Assembly (NCBI GenBank): GCA_029876055.1
Contig: CM056874.1
Span: 8,990,001-9,054,000, forward strand
DNA from: Madurella fahalii
Taxonomy: Eukaryota > Ascomycota > Sordariomycetes > Sordariales
Reading direction: 5' to 3'
Length of the DNA stretch: 64,000 nucleotides
How positions within the stretch are numbered: position 1 is the stretch's first letter; every line of letters begins with the position of its first letter. This document shows positions 12,038 to 24,155 of this stretch, one piece after another. The position numbers and the translations under genes were made by a program. The notes under the pieces were generated by a model. That model did no database searches and was not told the origin of the DNA. It was given only the letters and a program-made list of their open reading frames with translations.

Positions 12038-12568
12038 ATAGCTTGGTGTGAAAGCAATGAAATGGTGGTCGAAGTGTTCATAGAGAAAGCGTGTGTATAT
12101 ACTGTATATATCAACAACCCTGAAGCTCAAAGAACATTTAGGCTCATCACACTAGGTTTGATGGTGGATTGCGGCAACCAGCAAAATTAGTAGTCATATC
12201 CCCTTACACAAGTTCGGCCCTGACTCTTTTCGCGCGCGGCGGTTCGGCAAGCTCCTACTACGAGGGTTTTAACTAATTATGATATAAAACTCTCTATCCA
12301 CAATCAGCAGCCCAGAGCCAACAATCCTAGAGAAGGAAAACAAAGGAAGGAAGACATTGCGCGAAGCAAGGGAGCTTATGGCCACCTTGGCTTGACTTCC
12401 AGAACTCAGCTCTTTGCTGTTGATCACATGAGGCGCTCCCACTGACAACAGACAGTACTCCACCCGTTCGACATCCGGTCCAGGAACCCATCAAAACGGC
12501 CGTACGTAAGAACTCCGGGACGTTCAAATACAGAGGTCTGAATTTGTCGCCAAAATCAGCAGATGTGC
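12038..12568. other. Convergent intergenic region
   Basis: This holds the 3' ends of the AA9 gene (left) and the DUF4360 gene (right). I see no gene. A TATATACTGTATATATC stretch at about 12095-12111 may lie in the AA9 3' UTR. Confidence 0.4.
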
Positions 12569-13470
<902 letters not shown>

Positions 13471-14376
13471 ACCGCGAATACTAATTGGCGAAGGAGAGAA
13501 AAGGGTGGTTTAGTGGTAGTGGATTTTTGCAAGAAGCACTGAGAAAGAGGGCTAAAATGATACCATTGCCTGTGCCTTCGCCTGGGGCTCAGCATTGCAT
13601 ATATAAATAGCTTCCTTCTGCTTGGTTGTACTTAGTAATCGAACGAAGTTTAGTCGCTGTAGCGTTACGTCGCGAGAGCTGTTGGATGATACACTAGATC
13701 TATATTTTGCTACCTAATACTTCATAATGGTTGGGAAGATAATACATTTTTGTGTTAAAAACAGGTTGTCCGCTGGCCTTAACCCGGTAAGAAGAGACCA
13801 TCTTCCCAAGGATAAATACCCATCTATATTTGCGTTTATTAGCCGGACCTATTGATGTGCAGTTCAGCGTAATCAATCTACCGCTCTTTGCAACATCTGT
13901 CTCCATTCATTTCCCAACAGCGTAACTGCTGTTTAGAACGGACAAGTATGGCCGGGAAGGCTTGCCTCACCGCATTGAGTTAGGTCTTCTTTACCATAGG
14001 AAGAGAGCTGGCGGTTGCTGGCAGTACTGCAACGGCAGGTTAAGCTCCCAGTCAGCATCCGCTAATGCATGACACTACAGTTTATATAGGATCAGTCAGT
14101 CGTACGTGCAAGTTGTTGAATGTATACAGAGCGCGAGGCGGTCGTGGGAATGCTGTACATATGCATGGTTTTAGGGGGCGTTGACCTGACACACGGGAAG
14201 CTTGGCGGCGTGGAACAACTATTTTCAGCGTCAGCCGCTGACACCTCAGTTGCGGAGCTCCTAACTCGTATATGGTGAAGGCGATCTACAATGTTACAAA
14301 GTTTACTTACGTTGGGATCACCTTAAATGAGAACTGCTTCTACGAGTGAGCTTCTACGATTGGTAGCTCGGTACCC
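13471..14376. other. Divergent intergenic region
   Basis: This is the shared upstream DNA of the DUF4360 gene (minus) and the HET gene (plus). A TATATAAATAG motif near 13599-13609 sits about 130 bases upstream of the DUF4360 start and may serve as its TATA box (as CTATTTATATA on the minus strand). I see no gene. Confidence 0.45.
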
Positions 14377-16110
14377 ATGGACGTCAAATTCCGGTACATC
14401 CCGTTTGACCGCCCAAATGAGCAAATACGTCTCCTCACCGTCCGCCCTGGTCTGCCAGACTTGCCTCTCCAATGCACTCTCACCATCGCGCCGCTGAAGC
14501 CGCATCCGCCACCATACGTGGCCATCTCGTATACATGGGGTCCTCCGACACCAACTACCAACATCACCATCGATGGGCAGCCTATGATCGTCCGCCAGAG
14601 CTGCGCCGACGCTCTCCGCACGATGCACCTGCATCACGTCGGCGTCCCAGTGTGGATAGACGCCATATGCATTAACCAAGCTGACCTTCGCGAGAAGAGC
14701 TTCCAAGTCGGCATGATGGGTTCCATTTATCACAGCGCTGTGTCCGTTGCCGCCTGCCTGCAGTGCGGCGACAACCTATCCATGTTGCGGAACTTGTACC
14801 CCCTAATCCCGCCCACGCTCAATGCTGGGTATGACCAGGAAGTCTTTGAGCGCTGGCAGGCAGCTGTCCACACCATTATGGGGAATGCGTACTTCACCCG
14901 TATGTGGATTGTGCAGGAGATTGGTCTCGCCAAAGACTTGCGCCTGTACAGCGGCGAGGACGTACTAGGCTGGACTGAGTTTGAGACGCAGTCGTACGAC
15001 TGGCGCAGCAAGATGATGTCGCTCAATCGCTATCCGACTGGCCCTGATCTCGAGCGCGAGCTCAAGGAGTTGTCTGATACCCGAACCGAGATGGGGACGC
15101 ACCAGGTTTACGCGCACCAAAAGCAGGACCTGACCCTCACGCTGACGGGTCTGCTGTCCAACCATCTCAAGCGGCGGTGCGAGAACCCCCGGGACAAGAT
15201 TTACGCCATGTTGCCTATGTTGAAGCACGCCGGCGGCTTTGACTCACATCACATTCAGCCCGACTATAGAAAGTCACTCTGGGAGGTGCTCTGGGCCTAT
15301 GTGAGCACGATCAGGTTCCCTGCCGAGCCCGAGCGGAGAAAGAATTCGCTATCGACTGGCTTTGAGCTTTGGACGGGCCTCAGGACATTCGAAGGCCTGG
15401 TGGATTGCTTCAAAGTGGCATCCAGCGATATTGCCTTTTTCCTCGAAGCCAGGCGCTCGCGAGATGAAGAACAACCGTTCCATCCGCAGGCTCCCCATCA
15501 ACCCAACTACATCGAGACCCACTTCCTGGGCTATGCTATGCGAATTAGCTGCCCGAACAGCAGCGCATACGACTCTCTAGTACGGGCCAATGATGCTCTC
15601 TCACGTTTACAAACCAATAGGCACTTCTTCACCGTCTGGCCTGGTTTGCCAGCCGCCGTATTCACCGTCGAACAGGGCTCGATCTCCAACGACCCCGAAG
15701 CATTCAGCATCTCAGGGTATTATCCCTGTCATGGGGAAGTTCCAGCTCTTCAGCGATTGCCGGAAAAGTGCGATTGTCGCTCTTCATCTTGTCCAGCGAA
15801 GCGTTCAAAGCGAGAAATTTGTAAGTTTGTGCTCCTGGTGTTTGGTAAGGGTTGTACATGCCGGGGAGCACCAGGCTAACGTTTTTATGCTTATCCTCCA
15901 GATGTACATCCAGAAGATCTCCTCGCCATGGTGTTCCTCACTCAGAACTCACCAGACAAAGCCATTGAGAGGTTTACCACGCAACATACCCGATCCTTTA
16001 TTCGGATGTGGGAACCAGCGCAGCAGGCAACGAAGAAATCATCACGTAGTCTGGTGACCTCTGCCTCGACATTGTTGGCGAGCATCGGGCAATCTATCCG
16101 TCGATCTTGA
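14377..16110 (+). CDS. HET-domain protein, two exons, with a doubtful frame near 15.7-15.8 kb
   Basis: Exon 1 is 14377-15820 and exon 2 is 15902-16110 (intron GTAAGT...CCAG, 81 bp), giving 550 residues as read. The HET domain (PF06985) starts at about residue 48 with YVAISYTWGPP. It contains VPVWIDAICINQADL and SFQVGMMGSIYHSA, followed by FTRMWIVQEIGLA and RCENPRDKIYAM. In fungi HET proteins trigger heterokaryon incompatibility and cell death. Residues about 447-481, as read, look unnatural. The +1 frame over 15716-15820 reads IIPVMGKFQLFSDC and SAIVALHLVQRSVQSEK, which fits the family better and leads into YVHPEDLLAMVFL. One extra G in GGG at 15715-15717 and one missing base near 15818 would explain this. 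The gene is therefore probably two compensating indels away from intact. Confidence 0.8.
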
Positions 16111-16290
16111 AATGGATCGGTGGTTTTTTACAACAATCTTATCATTGCAGTAGTTACATGGTAGCTCAGCCTGGGTAGACTCCCGCAGCTACTAATCCAG
16201 TTCACGGACGTCACGATGTCATCTGTCCCTGTCAACTACTACCCCATGAGAATCCGTCCGCATACAACCAAATCAGCCAGGCCTCTGCAG

Positions 16291-17964
16291 CTAGATGTTC
16301 CCTTCCGCCTTCCGCGTCGCCATGTTAGCGAGGAGGATGTTGTTGACGTCACCTCCTGCGCTCTGAATCGTGAGCGGATTCTTGACTGAGAACTCCTGCC
16401 AGCGTCTCGGGATGTCGCCGCCGGCCGGGGGCGCAGACACGGCGAGCGCCCTCGTCTCGGTTTCAAGTTCGCTGACGACGTATTGCCCTTCGGACCCGAT
16501 GGACTGGTGAAACCGCCAAAAGCAGTCAGGGTCCCACTTCTTCTTGATGGCAACGAGCCGCTCATAGTTGTCTCCGTAGTAGGCCTCCTGCCAGTTCGCC
16601 TGCGTGTCGTCTATGTAGTTGAGATAAGCCGCTTTCCCCTGTACAGTGTACGGCGCCAGCATGTGTTTGCACTTTTGCTCGAACCTCCTCATGACTTCGG
16701 TCTGCGACGGGTGGCTCCACGAGAACTTGATGTTGGCCGCGTACTCGCCTTCCCTCCAGAAGAAAGCCGTGTCGGTGGGGGACTTGGTCGACGTGTTCCC
16801 TCCGATGTGATCCCACAGGAAGTGCACGCTCTGCCGAGAGGTGCCGTCCCCGTCGGCTAGGCCGGGGAAGAGGTCCTTGTTGGATAGGATCTCTTTGGCT
16901 TCCTCCAGAAGACACAAGACGGTGTCAACAAATTTGCCGTCGATGGCGCCGTGGGGGAATATAAAGGAAGAATGGTGGTGGTAGATCTTGCTCCGGATGC
17001 CGAAGCCCGTTTGCATTTCCATCTGAATCCAGTCCATCCATTTCATCTCCCGCAGGTTGACGTCGGGGGCGTAAGCCAGCAGAGGTTCGATGAGCGGGAG
17101 ACAGCGGGTCATGGGCCCGTTGTACAGAATCGTCATGTCTCCGACGAGATCTCCACCGTTGTCGGACCGCCAAAGGGCATCGACGGAAAGTTCGCAAGGC
17201 CATTTGGTCTTGTTGAACGTCTCCATCATCTTGAGAAAGTCTTTCCTTTTCTCGGGGCGCGAGATCTGCCAACTCAGACTCCCGCACACGACCGCTCCGT
17301 TGGAGTCATTGAGCTTGTGGAGTTGGGAAACGATGCTCACGGTAACGCCAAAGTTGCCACCGCCACCGCCACGGACCGCCCAGAAGAGGTCTTTCTTGTC
17401 CTCTTCTGTGTCGGTCGACTTGACGGTGACAACATTACCGTCAGCGGTGACGATGGTCATCTCCGAGACCGAATCTACCCCCAGCCCGTAGCTGCGGGAG
17501 AACGGGCTTAAGCCCCCGCCGAGGGTAAAGCCGCTGACGCCGACGGTCGGGCACTGGCCGCCAATGACCAGGTTCGTCGGGTCGCATTCTGCCAATTTGG
17601 CATAGACATCCTTCCAGATGGCGCCGCCCTGCATGGTGACGGTCATATTCTCCGTGTCGATGGTTACTTTGCGCATGAGGCTGATATCGAGGACAATGCC
17701 GTCCTGGTTGAGGCAGTACGCGGCATAAGAATGGCCTCCATTCTTGACAGTCAGCTGGAGCTCGTGGGCTTTGGCAAATGAGATGGTCTTCTGGATCTCC
17801 TCGACCGACTTCACGATCACGATGGCCAACGGGGAGATCATGCGGTACAGGAGATTGCCAATCCAGACAGCGGCCTCGTACTCGGTCGTCCCGCGGAACA
17901 CGACCTCTCCGTTCGGCAGCTCATCATTGAGACAATGGAGTGCCTTGATGGTAACATCAGACAT
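16291..17964 (-). CDS. Berberine-bridge-type FAD oxidoreductase (AA7-like)
   Basis: This is a single-exon gene of 557 residues. An FAD-binding_4 domain (about 40-215) carries the 8-alpha flavin His78 in KNGGHSYAAY. Cys138 in IGGQCPTVGVSGFTLGGG is the second residue of a likely bicovalent flavin link. RGGGGGNFGVTV is the usual glycine-rich turn. Near the C-terminus, YLNYIDD followed by WQEAYYGDNYERLVAIKKKW and DPDCFWRFHQSI is the BBE domain (PF08031). Bicovalent members oxidise carbohydrates or secondary metabolites and make hydrogen peroxide. No signal peptide is obvious (MSDVTIKALH), so an intracellular, secondary-metabolite role is as possible as oligosaccharide oxidation. It lies 4 kb from an AA9 gene on the opposite strand. 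The reading frame is clean. Confidence 0.93.
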   Translation of the reverse strand: MSDVTIKALHCLNDELPNGEVVFRGTTEYEAAVWIGNLLYRMISPLAIVIVKSVEEIQKTISFAKAHELQLTVKNGGHSYAAYCLNQDGIVLDISLMRKVTIDTENMTVTMQGGAIWKDVYAKLAECDPTNLVIGGQCPTVGVSGFTLGGGLSPFSRSYGLGVDSVSEMTIVTADGNVVTVKSTDTEEDKKDLFWAVRGGGGGNFGVTVSIVSQLHKLNDSNGAVVCGSLSWQISRPEKRKDFLKMMETFNKTKWPCELSVDALWRSDNGGDLVGDMTILYNGPMTRCLPLIEPLLAYAPDVNLREMKWMDWIQMEMQTGFGIRSKIYHHHSSFIFPHGAIDGKFVDTVLCLLEEAKEILSNKDLFPGLADGDGTSRQSVHFLWDHIGGNTSTKSPTDTAFFWREGEYAANIKFSWSHPSQTEVMRRFEQKCKHMLAPYTVQGKAAYLNYIDDTQANWQEAYYGDNYERLVAIKKKWDPDCFWRFHQSIGSEGQYVVSELETETRALAVSAPPAGGDIPRRWQEFSVKNPLTIQSAGGDVNNILLANMATRKAEGNI

Positions 17965-20127
17965 GATGTACTGGTGGTGATTGCTGTCAGTTGAGATGGA
18001 GTGTCGAGATAGGTTGCCGGCTTCCGACGGACTGTTTCTTATCTCAACTTGGAGGAGACCGGAAATTTCGTCGGTGAGGAGAGCTGTCCTTTATGTCCGT
18101 AGGCACGACTCTAGTGAGAGGGGAAAAGGGGTTCAACTGTTACGCGCAATCTACCCTTTCGCACTGCTCCCCTCCCAACGGAACCAAAGCGGAGTCTGCA
18201 GCTGTACCCAAACGACAGGCTTGGTTAGTCAACAAACAGACATCGGCAGCAGCGCTTATGCTTTTAATTCTTCCACGTTCCCAGTGCCGTGCTCCCATCC
18301 TTGAATTACCCTCTACCCCATCTTCCGCCGATCCCCTGATGGAGCGGGATTATCCATGGACACGACTGCTCTCCATTGGTGCCTTGTGACTTGATCAGTT
18401 TCTGCTCTAGTGGCAGCCACTCAACGCAGTGCCAGAGACATCCGAGTAGCATTGGCGAGAGGATCGAAACCTGCCCAGCAGCAGACGCGGTACCTCTCCT
18501 TTGACGAGGAGGGGCTTGAGTAGACCTGGCCCACTCGGAAGAAGAAACGCTACATGTACATTTCAGCTCTGGCGTCGATGCAACCCTGGAGCGACACCTT
18601 CGCAGACTGGGAAAAGATCTTCCGGCACTAACTCACTCCTGGAAGATCATTTTGGTTGCCATGTTTCTAAGTTAGCTGAAACTGGATGGCGATCGTGGGG
18701 AATTCCGTCAAAGGGCAAAGGCGAACTGCTATTGGTAGATCCTGGATACACAACTTAAAAAGAGCCGAATTTTGCGGGGAACTGGCCAAGTTGAAGTGCC
18801 CAAGACAAAGGCAGGCATCCTTTCCGAGACAGTGATTACGTCTGCGGCGCGCAGAACACATGCATGCCGTGGCTAGCTGTGAGACAGTTGCTTTGCACCA
18901 AGAGACTGTTGAGGCTTAGTGGAAATTCAGGTCACATTTCGGGGTGGGTGTGGCTGGCGAGGGAGCGGAATGGGATTGGATGCTCTATTCGTGCCCAAGA
19001 GGCATCCGGCGCGGGGCAGAAGCTCGATCGTCCAATGCTGATTGCCATATGCGGCATGAACTACGCAGTCGGCAAAGTAGGCACACTGATCTTTCCAACT
19101 CACGGGCTCCCACCTCAAAGTATAAATCGTGGCGCGGGTAGGGGGCAACTGTTTGTGGTACAGTGTACAGTACCTATACTTTTACTAAGGGGTTCTTACA
19201 ACCTGCTCCAGCCGCGTAGGATCTATTATCCTTAAGAAGGTGTAATGTTGGTGTTGAATGGACAGGTTAAGGTACTTGCGGAGGCCCGATCATGCTGCCA
19301 ACTTCTCTCGTCCCAAATCCCCTCGCCAACCAGTAAGCTTTTGAAATTCACCATCTCCACGGGAAGTATTTCCAAATTTGTCGGACCGCATCATTACGTG
19401 CAAGACATGGCGCTGAGCTGTTGAATGTGCGCCATGCCACAACGTGTATGATCCCACAGATAAGGTGATGCCGACAATTTGTCTGCGGCCAGAGTTGTCA
19501 CATCACAGCTGTCACTGAAGTTAGTGACCCACAGCGAGCATGCCGCGATTGCCTGACTACCTTAGGTAGTATAAGCAAACCAGCTTACCAGCACATCCTC
19601 CAGCACATCCTACAGTACACCACAACACGTGCCCCGTTCGCGAGCCTGCCGGGCGACCCCTCCCTCACCCACTCCCCAATTTGCCTTTCCCACACCCGGC
19701 TTACCGCAACGTTGGCACTGCATCCGCTCACTCCCAAATACATGCCTTGAGCTGGCGTCATAGTTCTTCCTATCAGCTAGTTTGATCCAAACCACTGCTT
19801 CTAGCATCTCACACCAGAACTGCGGCAAATCCTCTCACCGTCCGTTGACAGGGAACCTGCGGGGCAAAGATGGTCTTCGAGAAGAGAACACGCGGCGCTT
19901 ACATCCAATTGAAGTTTAGGGTGAGCTGCAGCCAAGCAGCCTAGCGTATTCAAGGAGGGACGTACCTAATTCTCGAGGGAATCCAAAGTGCTCGGTTTCC
20001 GCGATGAAAATCTAACTAGTATTTAAGAGAGTTTATGATGGGACCTCCATTCTTATTCCCCTGCTACGACGATACCGATTCATGGGTAAAATAGAAAGCA
20101 ACGCAGAAAGCACCAAACTCTTGAGCA
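17965..20127. other. Gene-free stretch
   Basis: This is 2.2 kb downstream of the BBE start with no convincing coding region on either strand. Open frames here are short, lack splice logic and show no recognisable motif. The first 300 bases are presumably the BBE promoter. Confidence 0.5.
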
Positions 20128-20649
20128 TCATGCTATTACCGGTAGTGGTGGGTCCCCTTCAGGGACGCATTCATGGATCTTTATCGGCTCCGAGATCAGA
20201 AGACAAGAATTTCCGTTGCTCCCAATAACCTTAGACAGCGTTCTGTCCCCGTTGTGAATGCCCATGTCCTCCAAGAGCTCGAATCGAAGGCGATATAAGC
20301 CGGGGCGTGTAATATAGAGCTCGTGGAAGAAGAATTCTTGCACGATAAGCTCATCACCAGTCCTTGATGCATCACAGGCGAGAGATTCTGTAATCCCTTT
20401 GAGGATCCTCACGTTTACTTTGCGCTCCTGATCCCAAAGGGATGCTCGGACACAAAGCGTCTTGGCCGAGAGTCTCCAGCGGGTCGCATCATGAACCTTC
20501 ATCTCCACCCTGACTACAACCATGGGCAATGGAACGCGGGTAGATTTGTGTGAATCAGGCGGTGATATCTCAAGCATGAACGCTGCTCGTACCTTTTCTG
20601 GTTGGCATCGTCTTTGGTAACGTGGGAAGATCGCCAGCAATGTGTTCAT
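20128..20649 (-). CDS. Velvet-domain-like protein, short
   Basis: A 173-residue open frame. Its centre follows the order of strands in velvet (PF11754) proteins: PLPMVVVRVEMKV, then LCVRASLWDQERKV, then FFFHELYITRPGLYRLRFE and a final SEPIKIHE. The phrase FFFHELYITRPGLYRLRF is close to the velvet signature in which a FFVFxDLxVxxxGxYRLRF pattern precedes the end of the domain. Typical velvet regulators are longer and contain a basic DNA-binding patch near the start, which I do not see. The true N-terminus may lie in an upstream exon: a GTACGA donor-like site follows GAAAAG in the coding strand near residue 20. Velvet proteins control development and secondary metabolism; this assignment is tentative. 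Confidence 0.45.
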   Translation of the reverse strand: MNTLLAIFPRYQRRCQPEKVRAAFMLEISPPDSHKSTRVPLPMVVVRVEMKVHDATRWRLSAKTLCVRASLWDQERKVNVRILKGITESLACDASRTGDELIVQEFFFHELYITRPGLYRLRFELLEDMGIHNGDRTLSKVIGSNGNSCLLISEPIKIHECVPEGDPPLPVIA

Positions 20650-21573
20650 TAGAGATTCCCGCTCTTAGCATTGTGCCTACAATGGTAATGGCTTCGGGTA
20701 CCTGGACTTGAATACAAGGATCGTTTCTAGATTTTTATACTATTTGACTCCGCAGCTCTAAACCTGCCCCTTCTTCACGAACTAAGTACGATGCTCCAAA
20801 GACGCACTAATAGATGGAGCTACAAAGATAAGACGTTAGTCATGGAGAATTGGTGGGTAGTAACAGCCACCTTGTTACGCTGATTATTTCTTTCATCTCT
20901 TGCTGCAGTATGTTTCCTTTGTGGTTTGTTTCGTCTCAAAAGTTTTATTTGCGGTTGCCCTATCATAAGGTACAGTACCTATGTCTTTGACGGGGTCCTG
21001 TACTCTATACTAGTGCCTGCTTATCCAGTGGATCGGGGCGTCCAAGGGGATGCGGGAAACCACATGACCGCTGTAGATATCCATGATATCCATACGGAAG
21101 ACGGCGATAAGGTGGGTTGGAGCAGAATTGGAAGTGCGTTGGGTCGGCCCCACGCATGCATTCTCCACGACATAATCTTGTATATTTACTTTTAATAAGG
21201 GAAACAAATGGGCTGACGTCGCTGGTGATTTCCAAGGTTCCCACCTCAAGTGTCAATGCCGACACTTATGAGCATCGATTCCCAACTAGGCAGGTCACTT
21301 ACGGAGCTCACATTGCGTCGTGTCCGATCCCCATAGTACAAAGCCAAGACTTGACTGGAGCGATCGGACTCGGGGGGTTCCACTGAGATGGCTTGCAAGG
21401 ACGGGAGCCCCGCCTGTCTGTCTTACAAATCCTTCCGGTTATTAATTCCTATGAGGAACTTATAAAAACCCGTGCAGTGCTGTCCCAGCCACCACTTTGC
21501 ATCAGCCATCCACTACCTTTCCTAGTAGCAGTAAAATTGGAACATCCCCTCAATTCACTGCGAGATCACTAAG
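20650..21573. other. Divergent intergenic region
   Basis: This is upstream DNA of the velvet-like gene (minus) and the GST gene (plus). A TATAAAAACC motif at 21461-21470 lies about 110 bases before the GST start and is a likely TATA box. I see no gene. Confidence 0.5.
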
Positions 21574-22545
21574 ATGAGCTCGGGACAAATTGTGCTATTT
21601 GACATTCCTAGCAAGGCGCCACGCACTGCGTGGTCGCTCAATCCTTGGAAGAGTAAGCGAAGCGACCCGATGCTGGGAGACAACCAGACAAGACGTTCGA
21701 GCCTAGCGCTGACCGCATGCTTAGCACGGATGCTTTTGAACTACAAGGGTTTGGACTACACGACCGAATGGGTAATGAACCCCGTTCCATGATCAAGACG
21801 GCGTCGGCGCAACCCCCTAGGTGCCTTGTCTAAACATCTGGAATTCGCAGCTTGAATACCCGGAAATCAAACCTCGCCTCGAGCCGCAGTACGTAGAGTG
21901 ACCAACCCCTCAGCTCCCGGTCCCCTCTTTCCCCACCTTCCCCTCCGTCATCCTGACCACCGATCCTATTGCAACAGCCTCCCTCCCAACGAGGACGAAC
22001 CTGCCTACACCATCCCTGCCGTCCGACTTCCCGACGGCCGCTATGTCATGGACAGCCTCAAGATCGCCGAGGTCATCGAGGCCGAGTACCCAACGCCGTC
22101 CGTCCACCTTGATTCGCCCTACCACGCCAGACTTAGAGAATTCATGAGGGAGTTGATGGGGCGCCTACAGCCCGTCTACGTCGTCAACGTCGTCAAGCGC
22201 ATCCTCGACGAGGTGAACGCGCCGTACTGGAACAAAACGCGCGCAGCGTCGGTGGGTATGCCGCTGGACCAGTTCGAGAAGGAGAACCCGGTCGAGGAGT
22301 GCTGGGAGAAGGTGGCGCCGGCGATGAAGGGGGTGACCGCGCTGCTGGAGGAGAATCCGCAGGGTCCCTTCTTCATGGGGAGCGAAGTGAGCTATGCTGA
22401 CTTTATGTGGGGCGGTTTCTTGCTCTTTATGAGGCATATTGGCGAGGAGATGCTAGAGGAGCTGCTCAAGGTGAGTGGGAATGCCAAGGTTCATCGTGAC
22501 CATCTCGAGGCTCTGTCGCCTTGGACAAAGAGGAATGATCACTGA
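21574..22545 (+). CDS. Glutathione S-transferase-like protein (UstS type)
   Basis: The gene has four exons: 21574-21652, 21725-21771, 21851-21888 and 21978-22545, giving 243 residues. Introns are 72, 79 and 89 bp. The spliced N-terminus reads IVLFDIPSKAPRTAWSLNPW, then KTRMLLNYKGLDYTTEWLEY and PEIKPRLEPHLPPN. That is the thioredoxin-like GST_N fold of fungal UstS-like GSTs. It continues with YTIPAVRLPDGRYVMDS, which includes the cis-Pro that binds glutathione, and EVIEAEYPTP. A helical C-terminal domain follows (FFMGSEVSYADFMWGGFLLF). Relatives act on unknown electrophiles, sometimes in secondary metabolism; UstS belongs to the ustiloxin cluster. The protein is cytosolic and has no signal peptide. 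Every splice join restores the family sequence, so the model is firm. Confidence 0.92.
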
Positions 22546-23195
22546 ACCTGAGTCCGGCTTGCCACACGAGAACGACAAAATGAAACCGTTTTCGACGGGC
22601 AAAAGTGGAAGACACGCACGCAGGACGCAGTCACGGCCGTCATTTACTTAGTCGAACCGTCAGATCAGACAATCCAAGCGCGTTTACAGTAGCATTTTTA
22701 ACCCTGCCTTGCCCGCCCTAGACTGTGTTTCAGGGTAGACCCCGGTCCGTCCTTACACAGATCCGGGAATTGCTTCGAGCGGAGACGACAAAATAGACGC
22801 CACAGAGGCCCCGAGAGTCCATCAAGCCGCGTATAATTGACAGGGACCCACAGAAACGATTAACCCTAGGCACGGGCTAGTTAATCAAGTACAACATGTT
22901 TTGCCAACTCTACTAGTGGTGCCTTCAGAAGTCGGGCCAAACGATTCCCCCGGGTAGGTCGATCAGGTAGTCACACATTGTGGGGGCTGTACAGGGAGGC
23001 TATGGGAATCAAAGTGACCCCGGTTTAAAGACTAAATACCTAGGGCGGTACGAGTAATGAGAGAGAGCCTAAATGCAACTGAGGGAAATAATTAACCCTG
23101 GAGCAACCGAATCGCCCCGCAGCGCTCCATAACGAATAATGAGCGTGCTGACTTAATTAGGCTTACTAATTACATATGGGAGAGACTTTATACAC
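22546..23195. other. Intergenic region, possible worn 3' part of the HET gene
   Basis: No gene is visible. Since the HET gene to the right (minus strand) ends much earlier than the family average, this DNA may hold the decayed remainder of it. Stops are frequent in all minus frames. Confidence 0.45.
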
Positions 23196-24155
23196 TCAAA
23201 GACCGTTTACCCTTCTTACTTCGTCCGTGAACCGCTGGTGAAGCTCCTCGAGCGTCATATCGTAGTCGGGCCGTAGAACAATGCTGCCTCCTTGGTCGTT
23301 CTCTATAATGTTGGCAATGGCAAAATATTTGTCTCTAGGGTCTGCCGACAGCCTTGAGCGGAAATCAAAGGCAAGATCCAGTGGTGTTCCCACTATGGCA
23401 GCCCCTTCGCGTCGAGCGGCCTGCCTCATCCGCGTATCGAGGATGTTCAGCAATCGGGACCAATCCAAGGAAGACGCACGGTTGCGTAGCGGCATTGACC
23501 AACCGGGGGATATCACGGCGGATTTGATGCGAAACAAAATGCTCTTGACTGTGCGGAGGTCAACAACCCAAGAGACCTCGTGTTCCCCGCTTATCAATGT
23601 TATATGGCGGGCCAAAGTCGCCTCCTGGACGGTCCAAATGCGGGTGAACCAAGGGCGATGTATGATATCCGTCAGGGATTGTTCAATCTCTTCAATGGGA
23701 GTGCTTCTCCAGGGACCGTTGTCAGGGTCAAGTTCACAATCCGTGAAGTATCGTAGGGTCCGTATAGCCGTCGGGGTAGCTGCTGTGGGTGGGCCCAAAT
23801 AAACGGCTACATTCTCGGCAAGGCGGTAGATCTGGTCCATCATACCGACTTGATGACCTCTCTCCGTCACGTTATCCTGCCAAATACATACAGCATCAAC
23901 CCAAAGAATTCGGTCCGATGTGGTCAGCCGTAGAGTGTGAATGGCTTCGAAGAGATTTCGGCCGATCTTTACGCGCTGGCCGTCGATAAATATCACTTCT
24001 TCATCCTTGGGGCACCCCCAGACATAGGAAAGCGCCTCGAATTCTGGCGAGTCCACGAGGGAAACTGTGCGGATCGAGGTGTGGATGGCCTCCTCGCTTC
24101 GACCGGCGTGTATTTTGAGAAGTCTTATTTCCTTCCTAGCAGGGTCAAGTGGCAT
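23196..24155 (-). CDS. HET-domain protein, C-terminally truncated
   Basis: The first ATG of the open frame is at 24155, giving 319 residues. The HET domain is complete: YMPLDPARKEIRLLKI, FEALSYVWGCPKDEE, ILWVDAVCIWQDN, ERGHQVGMMDQIYRLAENV, WFTRIWTVQEATLA and SADPRDKYFAIANI. At the usual VCINQ motif this protein has VCIWQ. After RPDYDMTLEELHQRFTDEV the frame stops within eight residues, where related proteins go on for 200-400 more. A GTAAGA donor overlaps GAA-GTA-AGA at this point, so an intron and a lost or unrecognised second exon are possible. It may be a truncated relic or a short HET protein, which can still be active in incompatibility. Confidence 0.75.
   Translation of the reverse strand: MPLDPARKEIRLLKIHAGRSEEAIHTSIRTVSLVDSPEFEALSYVWGCPKDEEVIFIDGQRVKIGRNLFEAIHTLRLTTSDRILWVDAVCIWQDNVTERGHQVGMMDQIYRLAENVAVYLGPPTAATPTAIRTLRYFTDCELDPDNGPWRSTPIEEIEQSLTDIIHRPWFTRIWTVQEATLARHITLISGEHEVSWVVDLRTVKSILFRIKSAVISPGWSMPLRNRASSLDWSRLLNILDTRMRQAARREGAAIVGTPLDLAFDFRSRLSADPRDKYFAIANIIENDQGGSIVLRPDYDMTLEELHQRFTDEVRRVNGL

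Noticed and set aside
16951..17511. 186-codon ORF opposite the BBE oxidase
   Set aside because: Shadow frame; no protein features.
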